DNA of 64,000 nt from Synechococcus sp. SB0662_bin_14 (GCA_009840445.1 VXNS01000066.1:32782-96781); one strand, 5' to 3'; positions 1 to 11,438 are shown, counted from the stretch's first letter. The notes: generated from the letters alone by a model not told the origin. Numbers and translations: made by a program.

Positions 1-703
1 TGGCCGGGACGTGATGGGGCTTTTGGACCCACGCCCTGGGGAGCGGGTGCTGGACCTGGGCTGTGGTGACGGCATACTCACCGCCCACATGGCCGCTTGC
101 GGCTGCAACGTGCTGGGGGTGGATCGGGATGCCGGCTTCGTGAAGGCGACACGGCAGCGTGGACTCTCTGCCGTGCAAGCGGACGCACGCCATTTGCTGG
201 GTCTGAAGCTATGGGCGGGAAGCTTTGATGCGGTGTTCTCCAACGCAGTGCTGCACTGGATTCCCGAAGCAGCAGCAGTGATTGCCAATGTGCGGCGCCT
301 GCTGCGGGACGGCGGTCGATTTGTGGGTGAGTTGGGCGGCGCTGGCAACATCGCCACGGTGCGGCAGGCCCTTCATCAGGCACTGCACTGCCACGGAATC
401 GATGCAGCGTCCCGGGATTCGTGGTTTTTTCCCACGGCTGATGGGTACCGCCACCTGCTGGAAGACCATGGGTTTCAGGTCACCGAGATCCGGTTGTTCC
501 CTCGTCCCACCCCGCTGCCGGGACCCCTCAGCCAGTGGCTGGACACCTTCGCGGCAACATTCCTGGATGGTCTGGATCCAGCAACGCGGCAGGCCGTTGT
601 GGATGAGGTGAGCAAGCGAACTGCTTCACGGCTCTGCAATGCCGATGGCCTGTGGACGGTGGATTACGTGCGGCTGCGTTTTCGGGCCGTCAAGTTAGGC
701 TGA
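1..703 (+). CDS. SAM-dependent class I methyltransferase, 5' end cut by window edge
   Basis: Frame is open to the window edge (GRDVMGLLDPRPGERVLDLGCGDG); motif I VLDLGCGDG, then FDAVFSNAVLHWIPE. Confidence 0.88.
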   Translation, partial: GRDVMGLLDPRPGERVLDLGCGDGILTAHMAACGCNVLGVDRDAGFVKATRQRGLSAVQADARHLLGLKLWAGSFDAVFSNAVLHWIPEAAAVIANVRRLLRDGGRFVGELGGAGNIATVRQALHQALHCHGIDAASRDSWFFPTADGYRHLLEDHGFQVTEIRLFPRPTPLPGPLSQWLDTFAATFLDGLDPATRQAVVDEVSKRTASRLCNADGLWTVDYVRLRFRAVKLG

Positions 704-722
704 TCCCAGGTTGAAATCGGCC

Positions 723-1391
723 ATGATTGGCTGGCTGGAAGGGGAGGTGCGCCAGTTCTGGCAGCGGGGCGCCCGCCAGGGGGTGTTGCTGGTGTGCCAT
801 GGCATCGGTTATGAGGTGGTGCTGCACCAGCGCTTCCACAGCCATGTGAGGGGACTGCCGCAGCGGTCGGATGGTCCCCGGCAACTGGCCCTGTTCACGC
901 ATCTGCAGGTGCGGGAGGACGGCTGGCTGCTCTTTGGCTTTGAGACCGACGCGGAGCGGGAGTTGTTTCGTGAACTCATCAGTGTCAGTGGCGTCGGCCC
1001 CCAACTGGCCCTCGGGTTGCTGGGGTTTTTCCCCTTGCCCGAGTTGGTGCAGACCCTGGTGCAGGCGGACCTGAAACGCCTCAGCCAGGCGCCGGGGGTG
1101 GGGCGCCGCAGTGCGGAGCGGTTGGCGGTGGAGTTGCGCCGCAAGCTGGCGGAGCGCTTTGGCCAAGGCGAGGAGGTGGCGCTGATGGATGCAGTGCCCC
1201 TGCCGGCAGGGGCACTGCGGCAGGACGTGGAGTTGACCCTGACGGCTTTGGGCTATGAACCCGGGGAGGTGCATCAGGCGCTGGCGGCCGTGGCGGTGGA
1301 CCAGGATGCGGAGAGCCAGGATGCCAGCCCGGAGGACTGGATCCGTGGCTGCCTGCGCTGGCTGGCCTGCCGCCAGCAAGGTCATGGGTGA
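723..1391 (+). CDS. ruvA: Holliday junction DNA helicase subunit RuvA
   Basis: MIGWLEGEV start, LISVSGVGPQLALGLL and APGVGRRSAERLAVELRRKL helix-hairpin-helix motifs, C-terminal ALGYEPGEVHQAL. Confidence 0.9.
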   Translation: MIGWLEGEVRQFWQRGARQGVLLVCHGIGYEVVLHQRFHSHVRGLPQRSDGPRQLALFTHLQVREDGWLLFGFETDAERELFRELISVSGVGPQLALGLLGFFPLPELVQTLVQADLKRLSQAPGVGRRSAERLAVELRRKLAERFGQGEEVALMDAVPLPAGALRQDVELTLTALGYEPGEVHQALAAVAVDQDAESQDASPEDWIRGCLRWLACRQQGHG

Positions 1392-1438
1392 GGGTGAGCT
1401 ATGCTTTCACCTCAATCTCGTTTCACGTAAGGATTTCC

Positions 1439-1708
1439 ATGGCCCTCACGGTGGCCACGAAGCAGGCCCTGATTAACGACTACCAGATCCATGGCACGGA
1501 CACCGGCTCAGCGCCGGTGCAGGTGGCCATGCTGAGCGAGCGCATCAACCAGTTGAGCCGGCATCTGCAACGCAACAATCAGGATTACGCCTCCCGCCAA
1601 GGTCTGCTCAAGATGATTGGGCGCCGCAAACGACTGCTCAGCTACATCCGCCAGCGGGATGATGGGGCCTATCGGGAGTTGATCCAACGCCTGAAGCTCA
1701 GGGGCTAG
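1439..1708 (+). CDS. rpsO: 30S ribosomal protein S15
   Basis: MALTVATKQALINDYQIHGTDTGSAPVQVAMLSERINQLSRHL...GLLKMIGRRKRLLSYI. Confidence 0.97.
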   Translation: MALTVATKQALINDYQIHGTDTGSAPVQVAMLSERINQLSRHLQRNNQDYASRQGLLKMIGRRKRLLSYIRQRDDGAYRELIQRLKLRG

Positions 1709-1712
1709 CTCC

Positions 1713-2153
1713 ATGGCAAAGGCTGCACCAGCTAAAGGATTTGGCGGATCGCAGGAGGCTGGGGGGGGGGCTTACAAGAGGACGGTTGAGAAAACACCTC
1801 CCCCGCAGAACTCGGCGGATAAAGCGACAACCCGCCGGTCTGCCATTCCCGACCATGTCTCCGGACGGATGGTGCGGCGTGTTCTCCTGCTGAGCGGAGT
1901 GCCCACCCTGTTGGCCATGGGGGTGTTTGTGCTCAGCTACGTGCTGATGAGCCAGGAGATCATGCGGATTGAGCCCATTGTCACCATTGGGGTGTCGGGC
2001 GTGTTTTTTGCGCTGGGCCTGTTGGGCCTCAGCTACGGGGTGCTATCCGCCAGTTGGGACGATGGGCCAGGTTCCCTTTTCGGGTTGGAGCAGTTTGGCA
2101 GAAACCTTCAACGGTTGCGTGCCTCACTGCGCACCACGAAACGGGATCGCTAA
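1713..2153 (+). CDS. PAM68-like / DUF3464 family membrane protein
   Basis: IPDHVSGRMVRRVLLLSGVPTLLAMGVFVLSYVLMSQ...LGLLGLSYGVLSASWD, typical of cyanobacterial PAM68 homologues; located next to rpsO. Confidence 0.82.
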   Translation: MAKAAPAKGFGGSQEAGGGAYKRTVEKTPPPQNSADKATTRRSAIPDHVSGRMVRRVLLLSGVPTLLAMGVFVLSYVLMSQEIMRIEPIVTIGVSGVFFALGLLGLSYGVLSASWDDGPGSLFGLEQFGRNLQRLRASLRTTKRDR

Positions 2154-2176
2154 CGGCCTGGCGCCATGGACCCCTT

Positions 2177-2311
2177 TCAGCGCTGCTCCGACACTTGCTC
2201 GTTGCCCAGCTTCCTCTGCCGATAGGCCCAGTAGCCAGCGGCAACGACCACGGCCGCCAAGGGAACTGCGGTGAGCAAGAGCAGGATAGCTGCGGTGAAG
2301 TCTGTATACAT
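2177..2311 (-). CDS. small single-TM protein of unknown function
   Basis: MYTDFTAAILLLLTAVPLAAVVVAAGYWAYRQRKLGNEQVSEQR: one hydrophobic helix and a charged tail. Confidence 0.45.
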   Translation of the reverse strand: MYTDFTAAILLLLTAVPLAAVVVAAGYWAYRQRKLGNEQVSEQR

Positions 2312-2430
2312 GGGAAATAGCCACGCAGGTTCACTCCCCATTTTGCCTTGCCACGCCCTGACCAAAGGGCTAGAGCAGTCCTTAGTCAGCTTTCTTGATT
2401 CATCGTTTCAGAGTCCGCTGGTGACTCCCC

Positions 2431-5400
2431 CTAAGCCAAGGACTTCATGAGGGGGCGGCACCGGGCCGCAAAGTGTGCCTGGTTCAGTGCCTTGACGGTT
2501 GCCTCGGAATCGCAGACACGAAACTGCTGGCCAACACGCACATAGCGGCGTCGAGAATTCTTGTCACGCAGCTCAAGGATCACCGGGCTTTTGGCTGGAA
2601 TCCGCTCCTGGCCGCTTTGGCCTTGCAGGCACGTGCGCAGCTTTGTCTGGTAGGCAAGATCACCGGCCTGTCGGGCCTCCAGGGTCACCAAAACCAGGTT
2701 GAGGTCCTCCACGACGGAGCAGTCGTCAATAATCAGTTGCACCTGCTCGTCACGGCGATCCACGGTGGCCCACAGCAACAAGCGGGTGTCCTCATTCAGG
2801 TATTGACCAAGCTGGGCGTAGGTTTTGGGGAACACCACCGCCTCACAGCTTCCGCTCAGATCCTCCACCGTCAACACCCCCATGGGGTCTCCTTTGCGGG
2901 TGGTGACCACCTTGAGGGCAGACACCATGACAATGGCACTCACCTTACGCTTGTCCGGTAACTGGTCCAGCTCGACAAGGCTGATGGGGGCCAGTAGGCG
3001 GGCGGGTTCCGACAGTGGTTTCAGGGGATGATCCGAGAGGTAAAAGCCCACAACCTCCTTTTCCAGCCGCAGTTTCCGACGCAGATCGTATTCTCGGGTG
3101 GCTGCGGCTTTGGGTGCGCTCTCCAGGTGGGTGGTGAGAGAGTCGGTGGAGGTGGAAGCAAGGTCAAAGATGTTGCCCTGGCCGCTGGCCCGATCCTTGG
3201 CCCGGTCGCTGGCCCAACTGACCACCAACTCCATATCAGCCGCCAACTGGGCCCGGTTGGCCTGGGGCTCAAGGGCGTCAAGGGCGCCACTGTGGATCAA
3301 GGCTTCCAGTGCCCGCTTGTTGAGCAAACCCATGGGCAATCGGTCACAAAGATCAGCCAGGGAACGGAAGGAGCCATCCTGGTTACGGCTGTTCAGGATT
3401 TGCTTGACGGCCCCTTCCCCCAAGTTTTTCACGGCACCCAGACCAAAGCGGATCCGCTGGCCAACGGGAGTGAAGTCCAAACCCGATTCATTGATATCGG
3501 GCCGTAAGACTTCAATGCCCATCGCAGTACAGTTGGCAATGTAACGCTGTACCTTGTCACTACTTCCCGAATTGACTGTCAGCAGGGCTGCCATGTAGGC
3601 AACAGGATAGTTGGCCTTGAGGTATGCTGTCTGATAGGTGACGGCACCGTAGGCGGCCGAATGACTCTTGTTAAAGCAATACTCAGCGAATAGAACCATC
3701 TGATCAAACAATTCACTGGCAATTCGTTTGTCTACGCCATGGTCTTTGGCTCCACTGATGAAGATGGTGCGGTGTTTTTCCATCTCGGCAATTTTCTTTT
3801 TGCCCATGGCCCGGCGCAGCAGGTCCGCCTGTCCCAGGGAGTATCCCGCCAGATCCTGAGCAATGCGCATGATCTGCTCCTGATAGACCATGATGCCGTA
3901 GGTCTCTTCCAGAATGGGCTGCAGCTTCCCATGGGCAACATGAGTGTCTTCGCGCCCATGCTTGCGGTTGATGAATTTGGGAATCAGCCCTGCGTCCAGT
4001 GGGCCAGGTCGGTAGAGGGCCAGGATAGAGGAGACATCTTCAAGCGAGGACGGCCGTAGATCACGCACAACCTGGCGCATGCCGCCGGACTCCAATTGGA
4101 AAATGCCTTCCAGATCCCCTTTAGACAACAAGTCATAGGTGATCTTGTCTTCCTGGGGGAGATTATAGAGATCCAGTTTGTCGCCTTGGGTTTGTTGAAT
4201 TAATTCCAGAGCTTTGTCGATCATGGTGAGGGTCTTCAGGCCCAGAAAATCCATCTTGAGAAGTCCCATGGATTCCACGTCGTCCATGGGGTATTGGGTA
4301 ATCACCTGACCTTCGTTACTGCGCTGCAGGGGCACAAGTTCATCAAGGGGATCCGCACCGATCACCACGCCAGCGGCATGGACGCCATAGGTTTTGTTGG
4401 TGCCCTCAATGCGGAGAGCCAGGTCAATCCAACGGCGAACTTTTTCATCTTTCTTGTATTTCTCTCGAAACTCTGGCGCTGGACTTTCGGCACTGATCAT
4501 GGCTTTAAGCTTTGCAGGTTTTCCACGAACCACAGGGATCAACTTCGCCAGCCGGTCGGCTTCCCCGTAGGATATATCCAGAACCCGGGCCACATCCTTG
4601 AGGACAGCTTTGGACGTCATGCGGTTGAACGTGATGATTTGCGCCACACGATCCTCTCCATACAACTTGGTGACATAGTCAATCACCTCGCTGCGGCGTT
4701 CAATACAGAAGTCTGTATCAATATCAGGCATGGATTTGCGTTCAGGATTCAGAAAACGTTCAAAGAGAAGGCCATGATACACTGGGTCAATGTTGGTGAT
4801 TTCCAGGGCAAAAGCCACGAGAGATCCTGCTGCCGAGCCTCGGCCAGGACCCACGGAAATCCCTCGAAGGCGCGCAAAGCGAATGTAGTCCCACACCACC
4901 AGGAAGTAGGTGGGGAATCCCATGCGTTCAATGATGTCCAACTCCCGTCCCAGCCGCTCCGCGTAGGTGCTGTGCTGGGAGACAACGGCATCCCAATTGG
5001 GCTGCTGAAGACGCTGCTGAAGACCATCACGGCTCACTTGGCGGAGATGGTCAATGGGCCTGGCCTGCTCCGGTAAATGGGGGAAATCAGGCATCCGGCA
5101 TTTGCCAAGAATATCGTAGTCTTCCACCTTGTCGGCCACGGCCAAGGTGTTGGCCAAGGCCCGCTCAATTACCTGTGGCTCCAGGTGATCTTGAAACAGG
5201 CAGGCCATCTCTTCTGGAGATTTGAGATACTCTGTTCCTGTATAACGGAGCCGTTTCTCGTCTGTCACCATCTTGCCGGTAAGAACGCAGAGTAAGGTGT
5301 CATGGGCTTCCACGTCTTGATTGCTGAGATAATGGGCATCGTTTGTGGCAATGATTTCAATGCCAAGCTCCTGGGCAATTTTGACAATCTGTGTGTTCAC

Positions 5401-5961
5401 GGTTCTATCTTCATGGGAACCATGGTCCTGGATTTCCAAGTAGAAGTCCTCGCCAAAGCAATCCCGGTACCAGGTGGCCACTTGGCGGGCCACGTCCAAT
5501 CGCCCCCGCAAAATCGCCTGCGGGATTTCGCCGCCAAGACACGCCGTGGCAATGATCAGTCCTTCCTTATGCTTTTTCAATAAGTCTTTATCAATACAGG
5601 GTCGGCTAAAAATTCCTCTGCCACGCATTCCTTGTAAATGACTGATGCTGGTTAGCTTAACCAGATTACGGTAGCCTTGATCGTTCTTTGCTAGAACAAC
5701 TAAATGGTAGCGCCGCTCTCGCTTTTCTTGTGGTGCTGTTATAGAGCCGTTCATGATATACATTTCATTGCCGATAATGGGCTTGATGCCCTCTTGGTGG
5801 CAAAGTTTTAGTAACTCAATGGCGCCATACATCACCCCATGGTCGGTGAGGGCCAAGGCGGGCATCTGCAACGCCTTGGCACGGGCTACCAACTGGGGCA
5901 GTTGGGAGGCTCCGTCCAGGAGGCTGTAGTCACTGTGGTTGTGTAGTGCAACGAAGCTCAT
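2431..5961 (-). CDS. dnaE: DNA polymerase III subunit alpha
   Basis: [24 protein letters not shown] domain, [34 protein letters not shown] motifs. Confidence 0.96.
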   Translation of the reverse strand: MSFVALHNHSDYSLLDGASQLPQLVARAKALQMPALALTDHGVMYGAIELLKLCHQEGIKPIIGNEMYIMNGSITAPQEKRERRYHLVVLAKNDQGYRNLVKLTSISHLQGMRGRGIFSRPCIDKDLLKKHKEGLIIATACLGGEIPQAILRGRLDVARQVATWYRDCFGEDFYLEIQDHGSHEDRTVNTQIVKIAQELGIEIIATNDAHYLSNQDVEAHDTLLCVLTGKMVTDEKRLRYTGTEYLKSPEEMACLFQDHLEPQVIERALANTLAVADKVEDYDILGKCRMPDFPHLPEQARPIDHLRQVSRDGLQQRLQQPNWDAVVSQHSTYAERLGRELDIIERMGFPTYFLVVWDYIRFARLRGISVGPGRGSAAGSLVAFALEITNIDPVYHGLLFERFLNPERKSMPDIDTDFCIERRSEVIDYVTKLYGEDRVAQIITFNRMTSKAVLKDVARVLDISYGEADRLAKLIPVVRGKPAKLKAMISAESPAPEFREKYKKDEKVRRWIDLALRIEGTNKTYGVHAAGVVIGADPLDELVPLQRSNEGQVITQYPMDDVESMGLLKMDFLGLKTLTMIDKALELIQQTQGDKLDLYNLPQEDKITYDLLSKGDLEGIFQLESGGMRQVVRDLRPSSLEDVSSILALYRPGPLDAGLIPKFINRKHGREDTHVAHGKLQPILEETYGIMVYQEQIMRIAQDLAGYSLGQADLLRRAMGKKKIAEMEKHRTIFISGAKDHGVDKRIASELFDQMVLFAEYCFNKSHSAAYGAVTYQTAYLKANYPVAYMAALLTVNSGSSDKVQRYIANCTAMGIEVLRPDINESGLDFTPVGQRIRFGLGAVKNLGEGAVKQILNSRNQDGSFRSLADLCDRLPMGLLNKRALEALIHSGALDALEPQANRAQLAADMELVVSWASDRAKDRASGQGNIFDLASTSTDSLTTHLESAPKAAATREYDLRRKLRLEKEVVGFYLSDHPLKPLSEPARLLAPISLVELDQLPDKRKVSAIVMVSALKVVTTRKGDPMGVLTVEDLSGSCEAVVFPKTYAQLGQYLNEDTRLLLWATVDRRDEQVQLIIDDCSVVEDLNLVLVTLEARQAGDLAYQTKLRTCLQGQSGQERIPAKSPVILELRDKNSRRRYVRVGQQFRVCDSEATVKALNQAHFAARCRPLMKSLA

Positions 5962-6016
5962 ACCAAGCGCTGCATAGGCCCAGGAATCGTAGGGCCAATC
6001 ACGGGAGCGGGCACCA

Positions 6017-6859
6017 GTGGCCGCCAGCCGTAAAACTGTCCCCATGCCATGGACTGACGGGATGCCGATTCACCCCACGGCAGCCCTGTACATTGACCCC
6101 ATGGTCTGGGTTGCATCTCTTGATCCCTGGTGGGTGGGCCTGCTGGTCAACGGGGTGCTCATCCTTCTGCTCCATCGCCTGCCGGTTCTCACCGCACCAG
6201 GCTGGATCCATGGGGGGGTGTTGGGCACCATGCTTTGGGGAACCATGGGCTGGCCCGGCTGGCTCACCGCTGTTCTTTATCTGGCATCGGGTTCAGCAGT
6301 GACCCGCCTCGGCCTCAAGGGTAAGCAGGCGCTCCGGTTGGCGGAAGCCCGCGGTGGGCGCCGGGGCCCAGGCAACCTTTGGGGATCCGCGGCAACGGGC
6401 TTGAGCCTGGCCGTGCTCACGTCCGTGGCGCCTGGGGCAACACCTCTGCTGACCCTGGGCTTTGTGGCCAGTTTCGCCGCCAAGCTGGGGGACACGTGTG
6501 GCAGTGAAATTGGCAAGCGCTGGGGGGGACGCACCCTGCTGATCACCAATCTCCAGCCGGTGCCGGCAGGGACGGAGGGGGCCGTCACCATCACCGGTAC
6601 GGTCGCTGGCGTGGTGGCCATTGTCCTGTATGGGGCCCTGGCCCTGGCCCTGCTGAAGCCGCCCATTGGCCCTGGCCTCCTGGGACAGCTTGTGCTCCTG
6701 ACTGCGGTAGCCACCATGGCCACCATGGTGGAAAGCTGGATTGGGGCCACATGGCAGGGGCGCGTGACGTGGCTCACCAACGAGCTTGTCAACGCTGCCC
6801 TCACCATGGTGGCGGCCCTACTGGCCATGGGCGTGGCGGTGGGCATGGGCTGGCGTTGA
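6017..6859 (+). CDS. DUF92 / TIGR00297 family membrane protein
   Basis: [47 protein letters not shown] signature; multiple TM segments. Exact start uncertain. Confidence 0.85.
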   Translation: MAASRKTVPMPWTDGMPIHPTAALYIDPMVWVASLDPWWVGLLVNGVLILLLHRLPVLTAPGWIHGGVLGTMLWGTMGWPGWLTAVLYLASGSAVTRLGLKGKQALRLAEARGGRRGPGNLWGSAATGLSLAVLTSVAPGATPLLTLGFVASFAAKLGDTCGSEIGKRWGGRTLLITNLQPVPAGTEGAVTITGTVAGVVAIVLYGALALALLKPPIGPGLLGQLVLLTAVATMATMVESWIGATWQGRVTWLTNELVNAALTMVAALLAMGVAVGMGWR

Positions 6860-7696
6860 TGGGCAGCGCTTCCGTGGTGGCTGCGGGTAGGCAGGTTCAG
6901 CCACCACGGGCTTGAGTTGATCCTGAAGCTGCTGCAGGGTGTTATGAAGCCGTCGGCTGATCACCCGCATACTGACCCCTTCCCGGTGCGCCAGTTCCCG
7001 ATGGCTGAGTCCGTCAAAAACGCGCCACCTGAGGAGCCGCTGAGCATCAGCCCCCAAGCAAGCAACGAAATCGTGCAGATGAGCATACAGTTCAGAGGGG
7101 TCTTCCTCCTGGGGCTCCGTAGACAGCGTCTCCGCCAGCCGCAGGGTTTCCCGCTCGTCTTCCAAGGCGCCCATGTGCTGATCCAGGCTGTAGACCCACA
7201 GACTGCGCTTGGCCTGACAGGCTTGCTGCCATCGCATGGGGGTGGTCTCCAGCGCTGCACAAAGCTCCGACTCCGTGGGATACCGCCCCGAGGCGTTGGC
7301 CATGGCCGCCTGGAATTTGGCGCCCCGGGCATGGAGTTCCAGCAAGCGGCGCGAGACGCGAATGAGGCTCACATGGTCCCTGAGATAGTGAAGAATCTCG
7401 CCACGGATCAGTGGAACGGCAAAGGAGCTGAAGGCATAGCCGGTGCCGGGATCAAAGCGCTCCACAGCCTTGATTAACCCCAGGTGGCCAATCTGGACCA
7501 ACTCGTCAAAGTCCAGACTGCAACGATGCACCATGCGACCAGCCACCTGCCGAACCAGACGGCCATTCATTTCAACAATGCGATTGCGTAGATAAGTTGG
7601 TTCATATGTATTATGATCTTGACAGCGGCTTTGAATTAATGCGGTAAACAGTTGACGTGTTTCCGTGACAATGTCAGGCGTCTCGTGGGATGGCAT
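6818..7696 (-). CDS. group 3 (SigF-like) alternative RNA polymerase sigma factor
   Basis: LDFDELVQIGHLGLIKAVERFDPGTGYAFSSFAVPLIRGEILHYLRD region 2 and C-terminal HTH (GLSHRELAHREGVSMRVISRRLHNTL). Confidence 0.85.
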   Translation of the reverse strand: MPSHETPDIVTETRQLFTALIQSRCQDHNTYEPTYLRNRIVEMNGRLVRQVAGRMVHRCSLDFDELVQIGHLGLIKAVERFDPGTGYAFSSFAVPLIRGEILHYLRDHVSLIRVSRRLLELHARGAKFQAAMANASGRYPTESELCAALETTPMRWQQACQAKRSLWVYSLDQHMGALEDERETLRLAETLSTEPQEEDPSELYAHLHDFVACLGADAQRLLRWRVFDGLSHRELAHREGVSMRVISRRLHNTLQQLQDQLKPVVAEPAYPQPPRKRCPSTPAHAHRHAHGQ

Positions 7697-7805
7697 TAGA
7701 ATTACGCAAGCCCATTTACGCTCTACGAATTCAAGACCAACGGCATCCTCCTAAATACTGAAACTTCGTCCTCCAAAAGATGGATTTCCACCTTGGATTT
7801 CCTCC

Positions 7806-8972
7806 CTAGAGCCCAGTCAGAAACGTCTGCAGACGTTCCAAGCCGTGTTTCAAAGTGGCCATGTCCGTGGCGAAGGAGAGGCGGACAGTGTGGTCGTCTC
7901 CAAAAGCGGCGCCGGGCACGATGGCCACGCCGGCCTCCGCCAGAAGCCGCTCGCAAAACACAACGGAACCCAGTTTGGTGGCGGCAATGTTGAGAAAGGC
8001 GTAGAAGGCGCCCTGTGGCTCCAGGCCATGGACGTGCTCCATGGAGGCCATGGCCTGGAGCACCAGGCGGCGGCGCTGGGCAAAGGCCGCCACCATGGTG
8101 TGGACGCACTCCCGTGAGCCGTTCAGCGCCGCCAGGCCCCCATATTGCACAAAGCTGCACACGTTGCTGGTGCTTTGGCTCTGGAGCGCCACGGCTTTGC
8201 CCAAGACGGGTTGGGGACCCGCCAGATAACCCAGCCGCCAGCCCGTCATGGCCCAATTCTTGGAAAAACCGTTGACCACAAAGGTGCGCTCGGCCAAGTC
8301 CGGGGCCACGGCGCCAAAACTCACGTGACGGTTGTGGTCGTAGAGGATGTATTCATAGATTTCGTCACTGACCACCGCCACCTGGGGATGCTGGCGCAGC
8401 ACGCTGGCCAGCTCCGCCAGGGCCTGCTCCGGATAGACTGTGCCCGTCGGGTTGGTGGGGCTGTTGAGCACCAGCAGCCGGGTGCGGGGCGTGATGGCCG
8501 CCGCCAAGGCTGTAGCGCCAAGCTGGTGGTTCTCCTCCTGGCGGGTGGGAACAATCACGCTACGGCCCCCGGCCAGGTGGACCATGGGGGGATAGCTGAG
8601 CCAGTAGGGCGCCGGAAGAATTACCTCGTCACCGGGATCCAGCAGCACCTGGAACAGGGTGTACAGCGCCTGCTTGGCCCCGTTGCTGACCATGATTTCA
8701 CCAGGGCCGTAGGTCAGCTTGTTGTCCTGTTGCAGCTTGTTGGCGATGGCCTCCCTCAGGGCGGGCTCCCCCGCCGCTGGGCCGTAGCGGGTGTGGCCAG
8801 CCCCCATGGCCTCTTCAGCGGCCCTGCAGATGAAGGACGGCGTCGCAAAATCCGGCTCACCGGTGCTGAGGCTACAAACGTCCTCCCCCTGCTGCTGTAG
8901 GTCACGGGCCTTGGCGCTGATGGCCAAAGTGAGGGAAGGCCGGAGTTGTTGGGCCCTCTCGGCAAATTTCAT
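7806..8972 (-). CDS. aspC: pyridoxal-phosphate aspartate aminotransferase
   Basis: MKFAERAQQLRPSLTLAISAKARDLQQQGEDV...SGEPDFxTP-type, NSPTNPTGTVY, VNGFSKNWAMTGWRLGYLAGP. Confidence 0.9.
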   Translation of the reverse strand: MKFAERAQQLRPSLTLAISAKARDLQQQGEDVCSLSTGEPDFATPSFICRAAEEAMGAGHTRYGPAAGEPALREAIANKLQQDNKLTYGPGEIMVSNGAKQALYTLFQVLLDPGDEVILPAPYWLSYPPMVHLAGGRSVIVPTRQEENHQLGATALAAAITPRTRLLVLNSPTNPTGTVYPEQALAELASVLRQHPQVAVVSDEIYEYILYDHNRHVSFGAVAPDLAERTFVVNGFSKNWAMTGWRLGYLAGPQPVLGKAVALQSQSTSNVCSFVQYGGLAALNGSRECVHTMVAAFAQRRRLVLQAMASMEHVHGLEPQGAFYAFLNIAATKLGSVVFCERLLAEAGVAIVPGAAFGDDHTVRLSFATDMATLKHGLERLQTFLTGL

Positions 8973-9033
8973 GCGTTTTCGCGACCACGTCTCGTGACAC
9001 CTTTTGCGAGTGTAATCCAGCTCCCCCGCCGTC

Positions 9034-9462
9034 ATGGAGTCATCCATGGTTGACCAGGACCGCTCCGATGGGATAGCGCCACGCTGCTGCTTGGTGCTGG
9101 CCAGCGACAACCCCTGGCGCCTGGCCGGCTTTTACACAGATCTTGTGGGCGGTGAGTCCGCCACCGTTGTTCCAGCTATTCAAGGAGACGCCGTTACCAT
9201 CCATCTCCCCACGGGGATGGACATGGTGTTGTATCGCCCTTCACGCCAGCACCCCCAACCTCGGCAGACCGGTGGCCTGGCCCTCTGTCTGCGTTGCGCC
9301 GATTTGGAGTACACACGCCAACGGGCCATGGCCCTGGGGGGGCGGGTGCTGGATCCCGTCCGTGAGGAGTCCTTCGGTCGGGAGCAATGGCTGCTGGATC
9401 CCGAGGGCAACCCCGTGCTGTTGTGGGCGGCCCCCGCAGAACCCAGGGGCCGCCCAGCCTAA
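9034..9462 (+). CDS. VOC (glyoxalase/bleomycin resistance-like) family protein
   Basis: LASDNPWRLAGFYTDLVGG ... GREQWLLDPEGNPVLLW. Confidence 0.75.
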   Translation: MESSMVDQDRSDGIAPRCCLVLASDNPWRLAGFYTDLVGGESATVVPAIQGDAVTIHLPTGMDMVLYRPSRQHPQPRQTGGLALCLRCADLEYTRQRAMALGGRVLDPVREESFGREQWLLDPEGNPVLLWAAPAEPRGRPA

Positions 9463-9471
9463 ACTGGGTCC

Positions 9472-10161
9472 ATGGGCACCCAGCGCAGCCAGCTTGATCT
9501 GTTCTCCGGGGAGGAGGATCCATCCCCTGCCACGGTAGCCACCCCGGCACCGGACCATGAAGACAGCCTGGAGGCGTTGACCAGGGAGTGTGTGGACTGC
9601 CAGCGCTGCGGTCTGGCCGCCACCCGCACCCACGTGGTCATCAGTCGTGGCAATCCCTTGGCGCGGCTCATGCTCATCGGGGAGGGACCCGGCCAGCATG
9701 AAGACGAAACGGGCCTCCCCTTTGTGGGGCGGTCTGGCCAGTTGCTGGATCAAATCCTGGCCAGCGTGGGCCTTGACCAGGAGCAGGACATCTACATCTG
9801 CAACGTGGTCAAGTGCCGCCCTCCCGGCAACCGCAAACCCACGCCTGAAGAAATGGCCCGCTGTCGCCCATGGCTGCAACGGCAGATTCAACTGGTGAAT
9901 CCGGCCGTGGTGCTGCTGGCGGGATCCACGGCCATGACGGGGGTGCTGGGCATCAAAACCGGCATCACCAGGATGCGGGGACAGTGGATTGAACGGAACG
10001 GCAGGGTCTATATGCCCGTCTTCCATCCGTCGTTTCTCCTGCGCAATGCATCGCGGCAAAAGGGGCAACCCAAATGGCTCACCTGGGAAGATTTCAAAGC
10101 CGTCCGCGCCCGCCTGGATAAAATGGCGTCAAGTGCTCAAGGCCGTGAAACCCTTCGTTGA
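9472..10161 (+). CDS. type 4 uracil-DNA glycosylase (Fe-S)
   Basis: LMLIGEGPGQHEDETGLPFVGRSGQLLDQIL, VVKCRPPGNRKPTPEE, VFHPSFLLR; Fe-S cysteines. Confidence 0.92.
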   Translation: MGTQRSQLDLFSGEEDPSPATVATPAPDHEDSLEALTRECVDCQRCGLAATRTHVVISRGNPLARLMLIGEGPGQHEDETGLPFVGRSGQLLDQILASVGLDQEQDIYICNVVKCRPPGNRKPTPEEMARCRPWLQRQIQLVNPAVVLLAGSTAMTGVLGIKTGITRMRGQWIERNGRVYMPVFHPSFLLRNASRQKGQPKWLTWEDFKAVRARLDKMASSAQGRETLR

Positions 10162-10699
10162 TCCCACCACCGGGGAGCTGGTGGTGAGTTGGGACCAATA
10201 CCATGCACTGATTGAGCATCTGGCCCTGCTGGTTCATCACCACGGCTGCCCCTTCGACCAGGTGGTGGCCCTGTCCCGAGGGGGTCTGCGGGTGGGGGAT
10301 ACCCTCTCGCGAATCTTTAGCCGACCCCTGGTGGTGATGGCGATCAGCAGCTACGGGGGCGCCAACGGTCGGGAGCAGGGCGGTGTGCGGGTGGGGCAGA
10401 GCCTGGCCCACACCTGTCCTCGTCTTGGGTCCCATCTGCTGCTGGTGGATGATCTGGCTGATTCGGGCGCCACCTTGAGCGCCGCAACCACGTGGCTGCG
10501 CCAGTCCATCAACCCGGACTCCCTCACCACCGCCGTGCTCTGGCTGAAAGGCCACAGCGCCGTGCGCCCCCATCTCTGGGCCATGGAGTTGCCGGCCAGT
10601 CCCTGGATCCTCCAACCGTTTGAGCGCTACGAGCGGCTCACCCCCGCGGCCTTGATGCAGCAGGCCACAGTTCGTTTGGGTGAGCACCAGCCACAATGA
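10145..10699 (+). CDS. phosphoribosyltransferase (xanthine/Gpt-like)
   Basis: VVALSRGGLRVGDTLSRIFSRPLVVM ... HLLLVDDLADSGATLSAA PRPP-binding motif; GTG start. Confidence 0.8.
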   Translation: MKPFVDPTTGELVVSWDQYHALIEHLALLVHHHGCPFDQVVALSRGGLRVGDTLSRIFSRPLVVMAISSYGGANGREQGGVRVGQSLAHTCPRLGSHLLLVDDLADSGATLSAATTWLRQSINPDSLTTAVLWLKGHSAVRPHLWAMELPASPWILQPFERYERLTPAALMQQATVRLGEHQPQ

Positions 10700-10736
10700 C
10701 GCCCGCGGCTGGCGGGGGGCTTCTGCTTGTCAGGCA

Positions 10737-11438
10737 TCAGGTGTCTTGTGCCTGCGTGTAGACAGTCAGCCTCAGGTTCATGCGGGTGGTGGCGGCCTGG
10801 GTTGATGGGGGCTGGTCCGCTGAAGGGGGGCGTCCTTCCAGTTTCACGTCATGGGCCACCACCAGGGGCTGCAACGACTCCAGGCTTTGCAGGACCGCCA
10901 GGATGTTGCCGTAGCCCCCTTCAAAAGTGAGCAAAATCTCCTGTTTCCGCAGGCCTGTGGCCAGCAGAGGATCTCCTGGGGATGCAGCGGTCTCCTGCTC
11001 TGCGTCGCTGTTGGCTGGTGTGTTCTCTCCGGTGGCGGCAGCAGGGGTGGACGGGGCGCCCCCAACGCTCTGGCGGGGTTCGTAGCGCACAAGCTGTACC
11101 TGCCGTGCCTGGGCGGCTTCAGCCACGGCGGTGAGCATGGTATCCAGTTGCCGGGTCGGGGCGATGAGCGCCAGAATCTGGGCTTGACGGTTCACCTCCT
11201 GCTGCACCTGCTGCCGTACCTCGGCAAGGGCGTGGCGCTGCTGACCAAACTGCTGCTGTTGTTGCAGAACGGCATCCCGCCGCTGGATGAGAGCGTGGCG
11301 CTGCTGCCACTGGGGCAACACCCACACCAGGAGCAGCCCCACGGCCGCCAGCGCTGCCACTGCCAAGGGGAAGGCCAGCAGCACCTGTTCCTGGGTCAAC
11401 TGCCGCTTGCGTGGCGAAGGGTTACTGAAATTGGTCAT
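10737..11438 (-). CDS. pilO: type IV pilus assembly PilO-like protein
   Basis: Single N-terminal TM, coiled-coil, 'LLTFEGGYGNILAVLQSLESLQPLVVAHDVKLEG'; follows pilM-pilN. Confidence 0.7.
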   Translation of the reverse strand: MTNFSNPSPRKRQLTQEQVLLAFPLAVAALAAVGLLLVWVLPQWQQRHALIQRRDAVLQQQQQFGQQRHALAEVRQQVQQEVNRQAQILALIAPTRQLDTMLTAVAEAAQARQVQLVRYEPRQSVGGAPSTPAAATGENTPANSDAEQETAASPGDPLLATGLRKQEILLTFEGGYGNILAVLQSLESLQPLVVAHDVKLEGRPPSADQPPSTQAATTRMNLRLTVYTQAQDT

